Of a stretch of DNA of 64,000 nt, positions 27,762-37,019 are shown piece by piece (the first letter of the stretch is position 1; the number at the start of each line of letters is the position of its first letter). The translations under genes were made by a program, and so were the position numbers. This DNA is from Ruminococcus sp. (GTDB lineage: Bacteria; Bacillota; Clostridia; Oscillospirales; Acutalibacteraceae): positions 62,001 through 126,000 of the forward strand of contig JALFTC010000014.1 in NCBI GenBank assembly GCA_022779485.1, given 5' to 3'. The notes beneath the pieces were generated by a model. It saw only the letters and a list, made by a program, of their open reading frames with translations. It made no database searches and was not told the DNA's origin.

Positions 27762-27798
27762 AGTATGCCCTCCTTTCAGGCGAGAATAAATCTTATCG

Positions 27799-28872
27799 TC
27801 ACAGAGTGATTGACTTTACCTCTGACCATTGTCCGTATAAGAACTTATTACCGCTAAACCCAATGGAATAATTGTGTTCATCGATAGCTCCATATATTCT
27901 ATAAGTGGGCATATAGGTGTAATTCCTTATACGGATATAGTACCTTTTACCCTTTTCCATATTGTTTATTGTGCAAAGGTTAGTTTTTTCACCTTTTATG
28001 GTAGTTTTGACGCTAAAATCAGCAACCTCGCTATACTGAATTTCTGCATATGTGAAAGGAACATCGGAATTTATTTTAACCTGAGTATCGCTAACCTTAA
28101 CCAACTCGCTTATATGTTGCTTTGGAGGTTTTATGTTAAAAGAAAAAGCTATTGTACCGCTGTAATTTTCCTTGCCTTTAACAAAAACAAAACTTGTTCC
28201 CACCAGATAATTTTGTGAATATGTCAATGTATAATCCTTGTTTTTTTTAAGGATTGTGCCTTTGTTCTTCATAGTAACAGCAGGGGTTTTCTTTTTTCCG
28301 TCATAACTGAAATTTACATACAATTCGCCATCTCTTTTTAATTGTTTACCCACAGAATTATAAGCCTTTAAACCGTAACCGCTTAATTTATAATTATCAT
28401 CTAAACCAAAGCACAGAATATCTATATCGCCATACATCTTTTTATCGCCCACTAATTTATATACCAAGTTGTTTTTTACGGCATATTTATGGGCGTAAGA
28501 GTTTTTGTCACATATCACCGTTGCCAAAAAGCCTATTTTTTTGTAATCGCTGTGTATGGTTTTTGAAAAATTATTGTTTATTGATTTTACTGTTTTAGGT
28601 ATTCTGATTTTTCTGAAATGGTCATTGACACTCCATTTTGTGCTTATCCTTGTAACCTTGTGTCCGTCAAGCTTAGAAGGTATTTTCCAGTAATCGGAAC
28701 TATCACTTTTCCCAAAGCAAAAATCCACAACAGTTGCATTGCCGTTTTTGTCAACGGTATATACACAGTTTCCGCTTGTATATTCCTTAGCCTTTGCACT
28801 TGCTGTTGGGACAAAGCATAAAGCAGATAACAGCATTGTTGCAGTTAAAATAATAGATAACAGTTTTTTCAT
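27799..28872 (-). CDS. Secreted protein with BspA-like N-terminus and fibronectin/Ig-like C-terminus
   Basis: This 357-aa protein has a signal peptide nearly identical to its neighbour's, a short LRR-like N-terminal part (KIPSKLDGHKVTRIST), an Ig-like module (about 165-250, KNKDYTLTY...GTIAFSF) of the kind found in clostridial surface proteins, and a fibronectin-III-like domain (about 250-357, with GKRYYIRIRNY). No sortase signal or membrane anchor is seen, so it is probably released. The ribosome site AAGGAGG is strong. The shared start suggests duplication followed by domain exchange. Function unknown; adhesion or substrate binding is plausible. Confidence 0.75.
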   Translation of the reverse strand: MKKLLSIILTATMLLSALCFVPTASAKAKEYTSGNCVYTVDKNGNATVVDFCFGKSDSSDYWKIPSKLDGHKVTRISTKWSVNDHFRKIRIPKTVKSINNNFSKTIHSDYKKIGFLATVICDKNSYAHKYAVKNNLVYKLVGDKKMYGDIDILCFGLDDNYKLSGYGLKAYNSVGKQLKRDGELYVNFSYDGKKKTPAVTMKNKGTILKKNKDYTLTYSQNYLVGTSFVFVKGKENYSGTIAFSFNIKPPKQHISELVKVSDTQVKINSDVPFTYAEIQYSEVADFSVKTTIKGEKTNLCTINNMEKGKRYYIRIRNYTYMPTYRIYGAIDEHNYSIGFSGNKFLYGQWSEVKSITL

Positions 28873-29053
28873 AGTAAGACCTCCTTGCTGTATAACATTT
28901 ATTTCAATAATTTACTAAATTTAATTATTCCATCGGAAACGCTCCTTTTATAAAAAAGTGAAAAATTAACCCTTTCACTATATACAACAAAGAAAATTCA
29001 AAAAATGGGACAGATTTTTGAAAAAAATTTAAAAATTTTTTCTGCGTGTCTTT

Positions 29054-29884
29054 CTACCTACTCACATAGGCTATTCCGCAGGAGTTTGTTCCTATGTGAC
29101 TTCCTATTACTGCTCCGGCGTTTACAAGGCTGTGGTTGTTGATGTTGTAACCGGCTTCTATAAGTGATTCTTTCAGCACAACACCTTGGTGGTGAATGTG
29201 GGTGTACATAATGTGGAATGGGTATTTTAGGTCGGGCTTGTTGTGGTTAAGTCTGTGTATGATGTAGTTCATTCCCCTTTTCATACCAATGCTTTTGTGG
29301 GTCAAAACCACCTTGCCATTTTCCATAGTGATAACAGGCTTGATGTTGGCAACAGAGCCGATTTTCGCCTTTTGGGAGGATATTCTTCCGCCCCTTTGCA
29401 GAAAATCTATGTTGTCTATACAGGCATACAGCTTGATTTTGTGCTTTAGATTTTCAAGGCGGTTAAAAATTTCTGATGCGCATTTCCCCTCATTTCGCAT
29501 TTTTACCGCCTCCTCTACCAAAATTCTCTCTCCGGCAGAGGCACTCATACTGTCTATGATGTAACAGCTTTTGCGGTTTTTGGAAAAATATTTTACACTC
29601 TGATATGTTCCGCTTAGGTGTGAGGACAGAAAAATCCCCACAATTTGGTCGTTTGGCGGAATTTTGCTAAAGGTATCCTCAATCAGCTTTGGCGAGGGAA
29701 GGGAAGTCTTAGGGTGTGCGTCCTGCATAGTAAGAAGATTGTAAAAAATCCTCTTTGTCAAATTCACATTTTCCTTGTAGTGGACATTGCCAAAGGAAAC
29801 AGTCAGAGGTATAGACTCTATGTCCAGCAGAGATATTTCAAGGGGTTCAAAATCGGCGGCAGAATCGGTTATTATCCTTACCAT
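29054..29884 (-). CDS. DegV family fatty-acid-binding protein
   Basis: This protein of about 276 aa begins MVRIITDSAADF, the classic DegV start, with SLPSPKLIEDTF and the fatty-acid pocket motifs LSSHLSGTYQS and CIDNIDFLQRGGRIS. DegV-type proteins (FakB) carry fatty acids for phosphorylation by FakA and entry into phospholipid. I move the start from 29944 to 29884 because GGAGGAACTTT lies directly before that ATG and the family N-terminus begins there. It stands between two minus-strand units; no FakA is nearby. The 180-base gap upstream of the Ig-like protein's start shows only AT-rich DNA. Confidence 0.92.
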   Translation of the reverse strand: MVRIITDSAADFEPLEISLLDIESIPLTVSFGNVHYKENVNLTKRIFYNLLTMQDAHPKTSLPSPKLIEDTFSKIPPNDQIVGIFLSSHLSGTYQSVKYFSKNRKSCYIIDSMSASAGERILVEEAVKMRNEGKCASEIFNRLENLKHKIKLYACIDNIDFLQRGGRISSQKAKIGSVANIKPVITMENGKVVLTHKSIGMKRGMNYIIHRLNHNKPDLKYPFHIMYTHIHHQGVVLKESLIEAGYNINNHSLVNAGAVIGSHIGTNSCGIAYVSR

Positions 29885-29942
29885 AAAGTTCCTCCAAAAA
29901 GTGTTCTGTATATTATATTGCCCCGAAAAATCACCAATAATC

Positions 29943-29973
29943 AAAAAGCCTTGACCGTCAAGTCAAGGCTTTT
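29943..29973 (-). terminator. Terminator of nadE
   Basis: AAAAGCCTTGA pairs with TCAAGGCTTTT around an 8-base loop, with a T-run on the minus strand. Confidence 0.88.
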
Positions 29974-29993
29974 GAGTTACTTTATTAAAGTTT

Positions 29994-31970
29994 TTACAGC
30001 TTTTCTACCTCGTCAAGCCAAATTCTTGCACTGGAATCCGTGGGCATTCGCCAGTCACCCCTTGGAGAAAGGCATACAGAGCCAACCTTTACGCCGTCAG
30101 GCAGACAGCTCCTTTTAAACTGCTGTGTGAAAAATCTTCTGTAAAATGTTTTCAGCCACTTTTTAATTGTGTCCTTGTCAAATTCACCCTTAAAGGCGGT
30201 ACAGGCAAGGCTGAAAATCTTTTCAGGCTTAAAGCCAAAGCGGAGAACATAGTACAGGAAGAAGTCGTGTAGAATATACGGTCCAACCTTTTCCTCTGTT
30301 TTTTGTGCGATTTTTCCGTCCTTTGTAGGTGGTAAAAGCTCGGGGGAGATAGGTGTGTCAATAATATCCTCCAAAATTTCCGTACCCTCTGCAAAGATGT
30401 TGTTCTTTGCAACAGCGTCAATCATCCACTTAATAAGGGTTTTTGGGATAGAGGCATTGACACCGTACATTGACATATGGTCGGCATTGTAGGTGCACCA
30501 GCCAAGGGCAAGCTCGGATAAATCCCCTGTGCCCACAACAATTCCTCCAACCTTGTTAGCTACATCCATAAGCACCTGTGTTCTTTCCCTTGCCTGAACA
30601 TTCTCGTAGGTGATGTCGTGTACATTTTCGTCGTGACCTATGTCCTTCATATGCTGACGACAGCTGTCGGCAATAGGGATTTCCATCAGGGTTACGCCAA
30701 GGGCTTTCATCAGGCTGATTGAGTTGTTGTAGGTGCGGTCGGTTGTGCCAAAGCAGGGCATTGTAACCCCCACAACATCTGTCATTGGCTTGTTCATTCT
30801 CTTTGCAGTTTCGGCGCATACAAGGAGAGCAAGGGTTGAGTCCAGTCCTCCGCTTACCCCAACAACCATTTTTCCGCCTATAACGGAAATTCGCTTTTTC
30901 AGTCCCTCAACCTGCATTGAGAAGATTTCCATACATCTCTTTAGCTTTTTGCTGTTGTCGGCAGGTACGAAAGGAGTTTTGTATACAGGGTAGTATTCGC
31001 CGTTTGACACAGAATCCTTTATTGGTTTATCTGTTTCGTCAATGTAAAATTCTCTTTTTTCATTAACAAAATTTGTATAGATATCTTCGTTGAATTTCTT
31101 GTAATATACCAGACAGTCCTTAAAGGACTTGTTTTTTCTGCGGTCAGCCCTTATTTTGCCAAGGTCTGTGTCGCAGATTAACAGGTAGTCGTTGTCGATA
31201 GTCTTTTGGTTTTCTTTTAGAATAGTTCCGTTTTCGCTGATGATGGAGTGACCGCTGTAAATCAGGTCTTGGGTGCTTTCTCCCGCACCTGCCGAGCAGT
31301 AAACATAGGTGCAGATGTTGCTGCCGCTAAACTGCTTTACCATTGAACGGAGATATTCACCCTTGCCGATTGTTGCGTTGCTGGCGGATAGGTTCAGTAT
31401 GATTTCCGCACCTGAAAGTGAAAGCATTGCTGAGGGTGGCACAGGCGCCCACAAATCCTCGCAGATTTCCACACCGAATTTGCAGTAGTCGTTGTCAAAA
31501 ATCATATTTCCGAAGCCTATGCACTTATAGCCGGCAAAGCTCATAACTTCAAAGGGCTGATTATTCAGGTCGGTGTTTGAGCTGAACCACCTTTTTTCGT
31601 AAAACTCGTTGTAGTTTGGCAAAAAGGTCTTTGGCACAATGCCCACAATGTCGCCCCTTGTAATTACAACACCGCAGTTGTAAAGCTGACCTTTATATTC
31701 TACGGGACAGCCAACAATAAATGTTCCGTACAGCTTTTTTGATTTTTCCGTAATGACTCTTACGCCATCTTCTGCGTTTTCAAGGAGTTCCTGCTGAAAG
31801 AACAAATCCTGACAGGTGTAGCCTGTTACGGAAAGCTCGGGAAATACGGTGATGTCCACCTTTTCCCTGTCTGCCATTTTCATCATTTTTATGTGTTCTT
31901 CAACATTCTTTTTGGTGTCTGCAACGGTTGTGTTAATCACAGCCGAGGCTACCCTTACAAAATCGTTCAT
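29994..31970 (-). CDS. nadE: Glutamine-dependent NAD+ synthetase
   Basis: This 658-aa enzyme makes NAD+ from deamido-NAD+, taking ammonia from glutamine. The N-terminal nitrilase-type glutaminase has the catalytic Glu in FPELSVTGY and Cys in GVEICEDLW (near 168); the C-terminal synthetase has the ATP-pyrophosphatase loop GVSGGLDSTLAL (near 373). The size and two-domain layout match the long, glutamine-using NadE. It is monocistronic with its own terminator. Confidence 0.96.
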   Translation of the reverse strand: MNDFVRVASAVINTTVADTKKNVEEHIKMMKMADREKVDITVFPELSVTGYTCQDLFFQQELLENAEDGVRVITEKSKKLYGTFIVGCPVEYKGQLYNCGVVITRGDIVGIVPKTFLPNYNEFYEKRWFSSNTDLNNQPFEVMSFAGYKCIGFGNMIFDNDYCKFGVEICEDLWAPVPPSAMLSLSGAEIILNLSASNATIGKGEYLRSMVKQFSGSNICTYVYCSAGAGESTQDLIYSGHSIISENGTILKENQKTIDNDYLLICDTDLGKIRADRRKNKSFKDCLVYYKKFNEDIYTNFVNEKREFYIDETDKPIKDSVSNGEYYPVYKTPFVPADNSKKLKRCMEIFSMQVEGLKKRISVIGGKMVVGVSGGLDSTLALLVCAETAKRMNKPMTDVVGVTMPCFGTTDRTYNNSISLMKALGVTLMEIPIADSCRQHMKDIGHDENVHDITYENVQARERTQVLMDVANKVGGIVVGTGDLSELALGWCTYNADHMSMYGVNASIPKTLIKWMIDAVAKNNIFAEGTEILEDIIDTPISPELLPPTKDGKIAQKTEEKVGPYILHDFFLYYVLRFGFKPEKIFSLACTAFKGEFDKDTIKKWLKTFYRRFFTQQFKRSCLPDGVKVGSVCLSPRGDWRMPTDSSARIWLDEVEKL

Positions 31971-32023
31971 ATATACACTTCCAAGGTTTTATTTAATTAT
32001 TATAATCATACTTGTTGTTTTTA

Positions 32024-32049
32024 TTAAAGGGGCAGAAAAACTGCCCCTT
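32024..32049 (-). terminator. Terminator of the YARHG lipoprotein gene
   Basis: AAGGGGCAG pairs with CTGCCCCTT around five bases; on the minus strand the stem runs into TTTAATAAAAA. Confidence 0.75.
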
Positions 32050-32078
32050 ATAATTACATATTTGTACTACATAAAAAC

Positions 32079-32654
32079 TTATCTGTAATTTGACAGGAAG
32101 TTTTTGTTGTAGTTTTCGTAGTCGTTAAAGCTTTTTTCTGCCTCACTTTGGCTGTTGACAGTACCCTTGTACCAGGACTGGCTTTCGTAGTAAGCCTGAA
32201 TTGAGGCTGTTTTGAAGATATAGCCGTGGTGAGCGTAGATGTCGTTGATAACGCTTTGTACTGTGTCGGCAGAAAGACCAGCTACATCACTTTCGTCAAA
32301 GTATCTCGTTGATGCTCCGCTGTAATCAATGTAACCCACAGGAGCCTCTGTTGCAGGCTCATAGTACTGAGTTGTCGGCTCATAATAAACGGTGGTAGGC
32401 TCATAATATTCTGTGGTGGTAGGAGTTTGTGTTGCCTTTTTCTTTGTGGTAGAAGGCGCAGTTGCCTTTTTGGTGGTAGAGGTTTTATCTCTGAATGAAA
32501 ATGTTACTGATTCCGAAATTGAAATGGTAGGCTCCTTAAAGGTTGCCTGTGTGGTGGATTCTGAATCTGTTTTGCTTATGAAGTCACATCCTACAAATGT
32601 AAGGAGTGTAACAAATACCAGTAGTATTGGGAATGTTGTAAATAATTTTTTCAT
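32079..32654 (-). CDS. Lipoprotein with Thr-rich linker and YARHG domain
   Basis: This 191-aa protein has a lipoprotein signal with lipobox TFVGC (Cys24), a long Thr/Ser/Lys-rich linker, a tandem run of YYEPTT-type repeats (about residues 80-112), and a C-terminal YARHG-type domain (DIYAHHGYIFKT...YKGT). YARHG is a small extracellular domain of unknown role found in peptidoglycan-associated proteins. It is presumably membrane-anchored with the domain reaching through the wall. RBS ATAGGAGG. Confidence 0.82.
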   Translation of the reverse strand: MKKLFTTFPILLVFVTLLTFVGCDFISKTDSESTTQATFKEPTISISESVTFSFRDKTSTTKKATAPSTTKKKATQTPTTTEYYEPTTVYYEPTTQYYEPATEAPVGYIDYSGASTRYFDESDVAGLSADTVQSVINDIYAHHGYIFKTASIQAYYESQSWYKGTVNSQSEAEKSFNDYENYNKNFLSNYR

Positions 32655-32852
32655 AGTGACCTCCTATATAATTAATGGGTAATTAGCGTTATGACAAATT
32701 TCTACACCTTTACTTTACCAAATAACAATTATTTAGTCAATATTTTAAGATAATTATTCCAAAAATGTAATTAACACTTGTAATTTATACCCCAAATGTA
32801 TTAAAATCATATCAGTTATATTTTACTCAAGGATATACGGGAGGAAACAAAT

Positions 32853-34208
32853 ATGCATGTGGTTGTTATCGGTGCCGGTAAGATAGGAAAGTTCCTTATC
32901 AGCAGTCTTAGAGAAGAAGGCCATGATGTTGTTGTAGTTGATATAGACGAGCAAAGAGTTGACAGAATTGTTGAAGAGCAGGATGTTAACGGAATTTGTG
33001 GCAACGGAACTCATTATGATGTGCTAAGGGAGGCGAACATTCAAAACGCCTACCTTGTTATATCCACCACACTTTCTGACGAGATAAACATACTCTCTTG
33101 TCTTATAGCCAGAAAAATGGGTGCAAGACACGCTATTGCAAGGGTGCGTGGACCTGAATATGTCAATCAAATTGACTTTATGAAGAACGAACTGCGAATA
33201 TCAATGATGGTTAATCCCGATATGAGCGTTGCAAATGAAATATCCCGTATTTTGAAATTCCCTGCCGCCACAAATTACGAAACCTTTGCAAACGGCAGAA
33301 TTGATATGATTGAGGTTAAGGTCAAGGGGGATAACGACATAATTGACAAGCCTATATATGAAATTTCCCGTATGTACGGCAATCAGTTTTTGATTTGCGC
33401 TGTCTGCCGAAATGAAGATGTATTTATTCCAAACGGTAATTTTGTTATCCGTGAAAAGGACAGCATCTACATCTGCGGTTCACACAAGACCATTGAAAAT
33501 ATCCTAAAGGGAATGAAAATTCTCAAGCACAGGATAAAAAATGTTATGATAATAGGCGGTTCACGAATTGCCCACTACCTTACAATGATACTTATGAAAA
33601 TGGGTATGAATGTGACTGTAATTGAGAAGAATAGGGAAAGGTGCAAGTTCCTTGCAGACCATTTGCCTGACGCAAGAATTGTCCTTGGCAATTCCGCCGA
33701 CCACAAGCTTTTGATAGAAGAGGGCATTGCAAACAGTGACGCTGTGGTAAATGTTACCGACAGTGACGAGGGTAACTTCCTTGTGGCTATGTATGCCCAA
33801 AGCTTTAATGTAAAAAAGCTGGTTACAAAGATAAACGAGCCGGAGTTTTATCAGCTTTACAACAAAATTATGGGTGAAAGTGCCATATCTATGAGCCAAA
33901 TAACCTCTTCAATAATTGTAAAATATATGAGAGCCAAGCTTAATGCAGAGGGAGAGGAAATCAAAAATCTGTATAAGCTGATGGATGGCAGAATTGAGGC
34001 AATAGAATTTGTTGCACAGGGCAATAAGGACTATATTGGAGTTCCAATAAAGGAGCTTAAATTTAAAAAGGATATACTTGTAGCCGCAATCAGCAGAAAA
34101 AAGATGATTATTTTCCCCACAGGTGATGATACAATACAGGAAAATGACTCTGTAATTGTTGTTACAAAGGGCAAGGCTATTCGTTCATTAGAGGATATAT
34201 TTGTATGA
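32853..34208 (+). CDS. trkA: Trk potassium uptake regulatory subunit TrkA
   Basis: This 451-aa cytoplasmic protein has two tandem RCK units: a Rossmann NAD-binding fold starting VVVIGAGKIGKFL, an RCK_C domain, then a second copy beginning VMIIGGSRIAHYL and another RCK_C. It gates the TrkH channel in response to nucleotides. GGGAGG precedes the ATG, and its stop overlaps the trkH start (ATGA), so the two are translationally coupled. In Firmicutes RCK_C domains can bind c-di-AMP; that is possible here but not shown. Confidence 0.96.
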   Translation: MHVVVIGAGKIGKFLISSLREEGHDVVVVDIDEQRVDRIVEEQDVNGICGNGTHYDVLREANIQNAYLVISTTLSDEINILSCLIARKMGARHAIARVRGPEYVNQIDFMKNELRISMMVNPDMSVANEISRILKFPAATNYETFANGRIDMIEVKVKGDNDIIDKPIYEISRMYGNQFLICAVCRNEDVFIPNGNFVIREKDSIYICGSHKTIENILKGMKILKHRIKNVMIIGGSRIAHYLTMILMKMGMNVTVIEKNRERCKFLADHLPDARIVLGNSADHKLLIEEGIANSDAVVNVTDSDEGNFLVAMYAQSFNVKKLVTKINEPEFYQLYNKIMGESAISMSQITSSIIVKYMRAKLNAEGEEIKNLYKLMDGRIEAIEFVAQGNKDYIGVPIKELKFKKDILVAAISRKKMIIFPTGDDTIQENDSVIVVTKGKAIRSLEDIFV

Positions 34209-35653
34209 ACTATCGTGCAGTAATTAATATTTTAGGCAAAATTATGTTCCTTGAGGGGGCGCTTATGACTCTGCCCCTGATAGTAGCCATAATTTACGGA
34301 GAAACAAGTACATACATTTCATTTGTAATTCCTATTTGTATTCTGCTTAGTATAGGGTTGATTTTTGGACTTAAAAAACCAAAGAATAATATGCTCCTTG
34401 CAAGAGAGGGACTGGCAATCTGCGGTCTTGCGTGGATTTTTATGTCACTATTCGGGTGTTTGCCATTTGTTATTTCGGGAATGATACCAAACTATTTGGA
34501 CGCATTTTTTGAAACTGTGTCGGGATTTACCACCACAGGCTCAACCATTATGACAAAAATCGAGGGCAACCCCCTTGGACTACTGTTTTGGAGGAGTTTT
34601 ACTCACTGGATTGGCGGTATGGGTGTTCTCACATTTTTAATGGCGGTTGTACCCCAGGGTGACGGTCAGTCAATGCACCTTATGCGTGCAGAGGTGCCGG
34701 GACCAAAGGCGGGCAAGATTGTGAGCAAAATGACTGATACTGTGAGGATACTCTATGTCCTTTACTTCGTCTTAACCGTTGCGGAGATTGTTTTCCTTAT
34801 GTTTTCCGGCATTGGCTTTTACAACAGCGTTGTCACAGCCTTGGCAACAGCAGGTACAGGAGGATTTTCCGTAAAGGACGCATCTATTGCAGGTTACAAC
34901 AGTCCATATGTTGAATATGTTGTGGCGTCATTTATGATGCTGTTCGGCGTAAACTTTAACCTGTATTTCTTCCTGATTATGAGGAAGTTTGGCACTGTGT
35001 TTAAGGATGAGGAGTTCAGAACCTATATCTGCATAGTAGCGTCAAGTGTGGGGTTAATTGTAATTAATCTCCTCACCACATCTCAGGTTGCCTTTGAAAA
35101 GGCTTTCAGGGATTCCTTCTTTACCGTCACATCAATTATAAGTACCACAGGCTTTGTTACGGCGGATTTTGAACAGTGGTCAATTTTTGCCAAGATAATC
35201 CTTGTTTTGCTTATGTTTGTAGGCTCAATGGCTGGCTCAACAGGTGGCGGAATTAAGGTCAGCCGAATAATCATTTATTTTAAGCAGATGATTAACGATT
35301 TAAGGCAGATGATTCGTCCCCGTCAGGTTATGAGCGTCAGGCTGAACAAAAAAAGTGTTGACAACAGCATACTAAAGGGTATCAACACCTATCTTGTTAT
35401 CTATGTTTTTATTATAATTACAAGCGTTTTGCTTGTGAGCATTGAGGGTGAAAGTCTTGTTACAACCTTTACCTCTGTTGTTGCCTGTTTTAACAACATA
35501 GGCCCCGGTATGGAGGATGTTGGTGCGACAGCAAACTTTGCCCATATGAGTGTGCTGAGCAAAATTGTCCTTAGTTTTGATATGCTCGCCGGCAGACTTG
35601 AAATTTTCCCGATGATGATACTGTTTATACCGTCACTGTGGAAGAGGCATTGA
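34205..35653 (+). CDS. trkH: Trk potassium uptake channel subunit TrkH
   Basis: This 482-aa polytopic protein has four MPM repeats with selectivity-filter glycines, for example SGFTTTGSTI and GTGGFSV; the final segment reads ACFNNIGPG. It is the K+ channel/symporter of the Trk system and works with TrkA, encoded immediately upstream. It ends in PSLWKRH just before a bidirectional terminator. Confidence 0.96.
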   Translation: MNYRAVINILGKIMFLEGALMTLPLIVAIIYGETSTYISFVIPICILLSIGLIFGLKKPKNNMLLAREGLAICGLAWIFMSLFGCLPFVISGMIPNYLDAFFETVSGFTTTGSTIMTKIEGNPLGLLFWRSFTHWIGGMGVLTFLMAVVPQGDGQSMHLMRAEVPGPKAGKIVSKMTDTVRILYVLYFVLTVAEIVFLMFSGIGFYNSVVTALATAGTGGFSVKDASIAGYNSPYVEYVVASFMMLFGVNFNLYFFLIMRKFGTVFKDEEFRTYICIVASSVGLIVINLLTTSQVAFEKAFRDSFFTVTSIISTTGFVTADFEQWSIFAKIILVLLMFVGSMAGSTGGGIKVSRIIIYFKQMINDLRQMIRPRQVMSVRLNKKSVDNSILKGINTYLVIYVFIIITSVLLVSIEGESLVTTFTSVVACFNNIGPGMEDVGATANFAHMSVLSKIVLSFDMLAGRLEIFPMMILFIPSLWKRH

Positions 35654-35673
35654 TAAAAAATGATAAAAATAAC

Positions 35674-35713
35674 GGCTGTGAAATTGTTAATTCAATCTCA
35701 CAGCCTGTTTTTT
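35674..35713 (+). terminator. Terminator after trkH (usable in both directions)
   Basis: GGCTGTGA pairs with TCACAGCC, with further pairing of ATT/AAT bases inside, then TGTTTTTTT. The reverse strand has TTATTTTTATC, so it can also end the minus-strand gene. Confidence 0.88.
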
Positions 35714-35733
35714 TGCCTAAAGCAAATCGCTGA

Positions 35734-36375
35734 TTACAGAGTATTAGCACCTAAAATCCTCTCTGTCACATCTATTAACTTTTCCTCAAATTCATTGTCC
35801 TCACTGCAAACAGAAAGCTGGTATCCCTCTATATTGTATTCCTTAAAGTAATAGGGGTAGTTGTTGATGTTTTGCTCTACCCTGATGTCACCGCCGTTAA
35901 GGTTAATGCTTGTTTTGCGAAGATTTCTTCCAATACCTGTTCCGATACATTTCAGGAAAGCCTCTTTGAGAGTCCACAGTCTTGTAAAGGTTCTGTCGGG
36001 GTCGTAGCTTTGGTCTATCTGTATATTCTCTTCAAGGGTAAAGAATTTTGAGGCTATCTTTCTTCTGCCCCTTTGCAAAAGCTCAATGTCAACTCCCACA
36101 GGCTCGTTAGAAACGGAAAGCACTACATATCTTCCGCTGTGGCTGATGTTGAACTGTGTTTCCAAAGCCTGTGGTTTTCCCCCTATGCCGTAGGAGGTTA
36201 TGTCCCCTACAAAAGTTTTGATAAGAAGCCCTGCCCCAAGGGATTGCTTTTGAGGGGTGTTCTTTGGAAGTCGCAAAATCTTTTTTCTACGCTCCTTGTC
36301 AACGGTGTCAAGCTTTTTTTCAAAAAGCTCCCTGTTGTCAAGGGCATCTGTGTTTAAAATATAAGTTTTAACCAT
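35734..36375 (-). CDS. 4'-phosphopantetheinyl transferase (Sfp type)
   Basis: This 213-aa enzyme transfers phosphopantetheine from CoA to carrier proteins. The magnesium-binding motif GVDIE and the catalytic segment WTLKEAFLKCIGTGI are both present, along with the first-domain motif FNISHSG. The length matches the Sfp group rather than the shorter AcpS. No NRPS or PKS is nearby, so it may simply serve the fatty-acid carrier protein. It converges on trkH, and the small membrane protein gene lies 22 bases upstream. Confidence 0.9.
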   Translation of the reverse strand: MVKTYILNTDALDNRELFEKKLDTVDKERRKKILRLPKNTPQKQSLGAGLLIKTFVGDITSYGIGGKPQALETQFNISHSGRYVVLSVSNEPVGVDIELLQRGRRKIASKFFTLEENIQIDQSYDPDRTFTRLWTLKEAFLKCIGTGIGRNLRKTSINLNGGDIRVEQNINNYPYYFKEYNIEGYQLSVCSEDNEFEEKLIDVTERILGANTL

Positions 36376-36397
36376 GAAAAATCACGCCTTTGTAAGA

Positions 36398-36838
36398 TTA
36401 TTTCTTATCAACTGAATTTGTTAAGGGTTTCTTATAAGTTCCGTATGCTAATATTTTCTTTTTGTACATACCGTTTGACCTTTTGATTAGTATAGTCAGT
36501 AGGAATAGAGTTTTAAAGAACAGAAAAACGGCTGCAATTATCATAACGCACCAACCCCATAGGTGGTCAATATTGCCAAAACCAACTGTAATCACAAGGG
36601 CAAATCCGATTACCGGATATTCAATAACAGACGCTGCCTTTGGAAGAAAAATCAACAGAATAAGGAAAGCCGACCACAACACGAAGTCCATGATTTTTGC
36701 CAGTGGCCCGAAGAGCCATCCGCTTACCTGGTCAATGGGGATGAATGTAACTAAAAAGGGAATTATTATCTTAAAAATAATTCCAAAGCTGTTGCCTAAT
36801 TTTTTTCCGATAAAATCAAAAAATTTAACAAGTGCCAT
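36398..36838 (-). CDS. Small polytopic membrane protein of unknown function
   Basis: I do not recognise this protein. From ATG 36838 it is 146 aa, with about four membrane helices (near residues 20-35, 48-68, 74-92 and 97-120) and a basic tail (IKRSNGMYKKK). The ORF track's ATG 36880 adds 14 residues without a ribosome site; the chosen one follows AGGGTG. It is 22 bases upstream of the phosphopantetheinyl transferase gene and probably co-transcribed with it. Confidence 0.65.
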   Translation of the reverse strand: MALVKFFDFIGKKLGNSFGIIFKIIIPFLVTFIPIDQVSGWLFGPLAKIMDFVLWSAFLILLIFLPKAASVIEYPVIGFALVITVGFGNIDHLWGWCVMIIAAVFLFFKTLFLLTILIKRSNGMYKKKILAYGTYKKPLTNSVDKK

Positions 36839-36959
36839 ACTTAACACCCTATCACAATTAATATATTTGAATTCTATCACATTAATAAGTGAATGTCGAG
36901 TTGTTTTTTTGTTATTCTGTTTCTTTTATTAAAGATTTATTCTGCAAAAGTGCAAATAC

Positions 36960-36988
36960 TTGATTATTCTAAATGCAAAAGGTATAAT
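36960..36988 (+). promoter_or_regulatory. Sigma-A-type promoter of alr
   Basis: TTGATT, 17 bases, TATAAT; 31 bases upstream of the start codon. Confidence 0.85.
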
Positions 36989-37019
36989 ATATTGGAAATA
37001 AACGAAAAGAAGTGTTACT

